Part shown: positions 63,997-64,000 of the stretch, one piece after another
How the letters are laid out: the number at the start of each line of letters is the position of its first letter
Position numbering within the stretch: the stretch's first letter is position 1
Assembly (NCBI GenBank): GCA_947044405.1
Contig: CAMRHE010000035.1
Location: forward strand, 7,785,501-7,849,500
DNA length: 64,000 nucleotides
Source of the DNA: Leptodactylus fallax
Taxonomy: Eukaryota; Chordata; Amphibia; Anura; Leptodactylidae
Direction: 5' to 3'
Program-made: the position numbers and the translations under genes
The notes under the pieces: model-generated
Databases searched by the model: none
Seen by the model: the letters and a program-made list of their open reading frames with translations, nothing else
What the model was told of the DNA's origin: nothing

Positions 63997-64000
63997 CTTG

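Noticed and set aside
1..64000. Host protein-coding exons, tRNA, rRNA
   Set aside because: Every recognisable protein motif belongs to a transposable element, and no RNA gene structure other than hammerhead-like motifs was found by eye. Small exons of a host gene could still be missed.

Overview
This window looks like intergenic or intronic DNA from a large vertebrate genome, most likely an amphibian and probably a frog. The evidence is the repeat mixture: CR1, L2-like and L1/Tx1-like LINEs, Penelope-like elements (PLEs), a Gmr1-type Ty3/gypsy element, a BEL/Pao element, Tc1/mariner elements of several kinds, piggyBac elements, and many short hAT, piggyBac and fold-back elements. I recognise no host gene exon, tRNA or rRNA. 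Every protein-like stretch I can name belongs to a transposable element.

Layout. 1-9 kb: AT-rich unique DNA, a decayed PLE terminus carrying a hammerhead-like motif (3.4 kb), and several fold-back elements (4-6 kb). 9.5-13.8 kb: one hAT element with a perfect 8-bp target duplication, containing a second hAT-type element (10.0-11.4 kb, with a 31-bp minisatellite), a fold-back element and a piggyBac copy. 13.9-16.0 kb: a decayed Tc1 element, then a solo LTR of the same family as the full element at 36 kb. 16.5-19.6 kb: an L1/Tx1 fragment and a PLE endonuclease end split from its 3' region by a piggyBac-type MITE. 20-23 kb: a ~400-bp-period repeat with a large palindrome, a piggyBac-transposase scrap and an L2 3' end. 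23.1-32.6 kb: one PLE on the minus strand, interrupted by a mariner, a piggyBac-type MITE and hAT material that itself contains a Tc1 MITE and an L2 tail. 36.1-42.8 kb: a Gmr1-like LTR retrotransposon whose integrase lies upstream of reverse transcriptase, with another solo LTR inside its 3' LTR. 42.8-45.7 kb: a Sleeping Beauty-like Tc1 split by a hAT element with a perfect target duplication. 46.1-49.4 kb: an L1/Tx1-like LINE. 49.5-51.7 kb: a hAT element with an L2 insertion and a strong palindrome. 53.4-58.9 kb: a short hAT element, then a CR1 LINE interrupted by a Tc1 element with an uninterrupted DD35E transposase. 59-64 kb: an irregular tandem repeat, another hammerhead-like motif, and a BEL/Pao element whose 1003-codon frame joins protease to integrase with no reverse transcriptase.

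How the parts relate. The window is a stack of insertions whose order can often be read from target duplications. The observations I rate highest are the uninterrupted BEL frame lacking RT-RNase H, the INT-before-RT pol order, the hammerhead-like cores in PLE-type sequence, a 17-bp-stem hairpin with paired substitutions shared by two hAT families, and the open DD35E Tc1 transposase. No database search was possible, so family names rest on motifs, domain order and termini read by eye.
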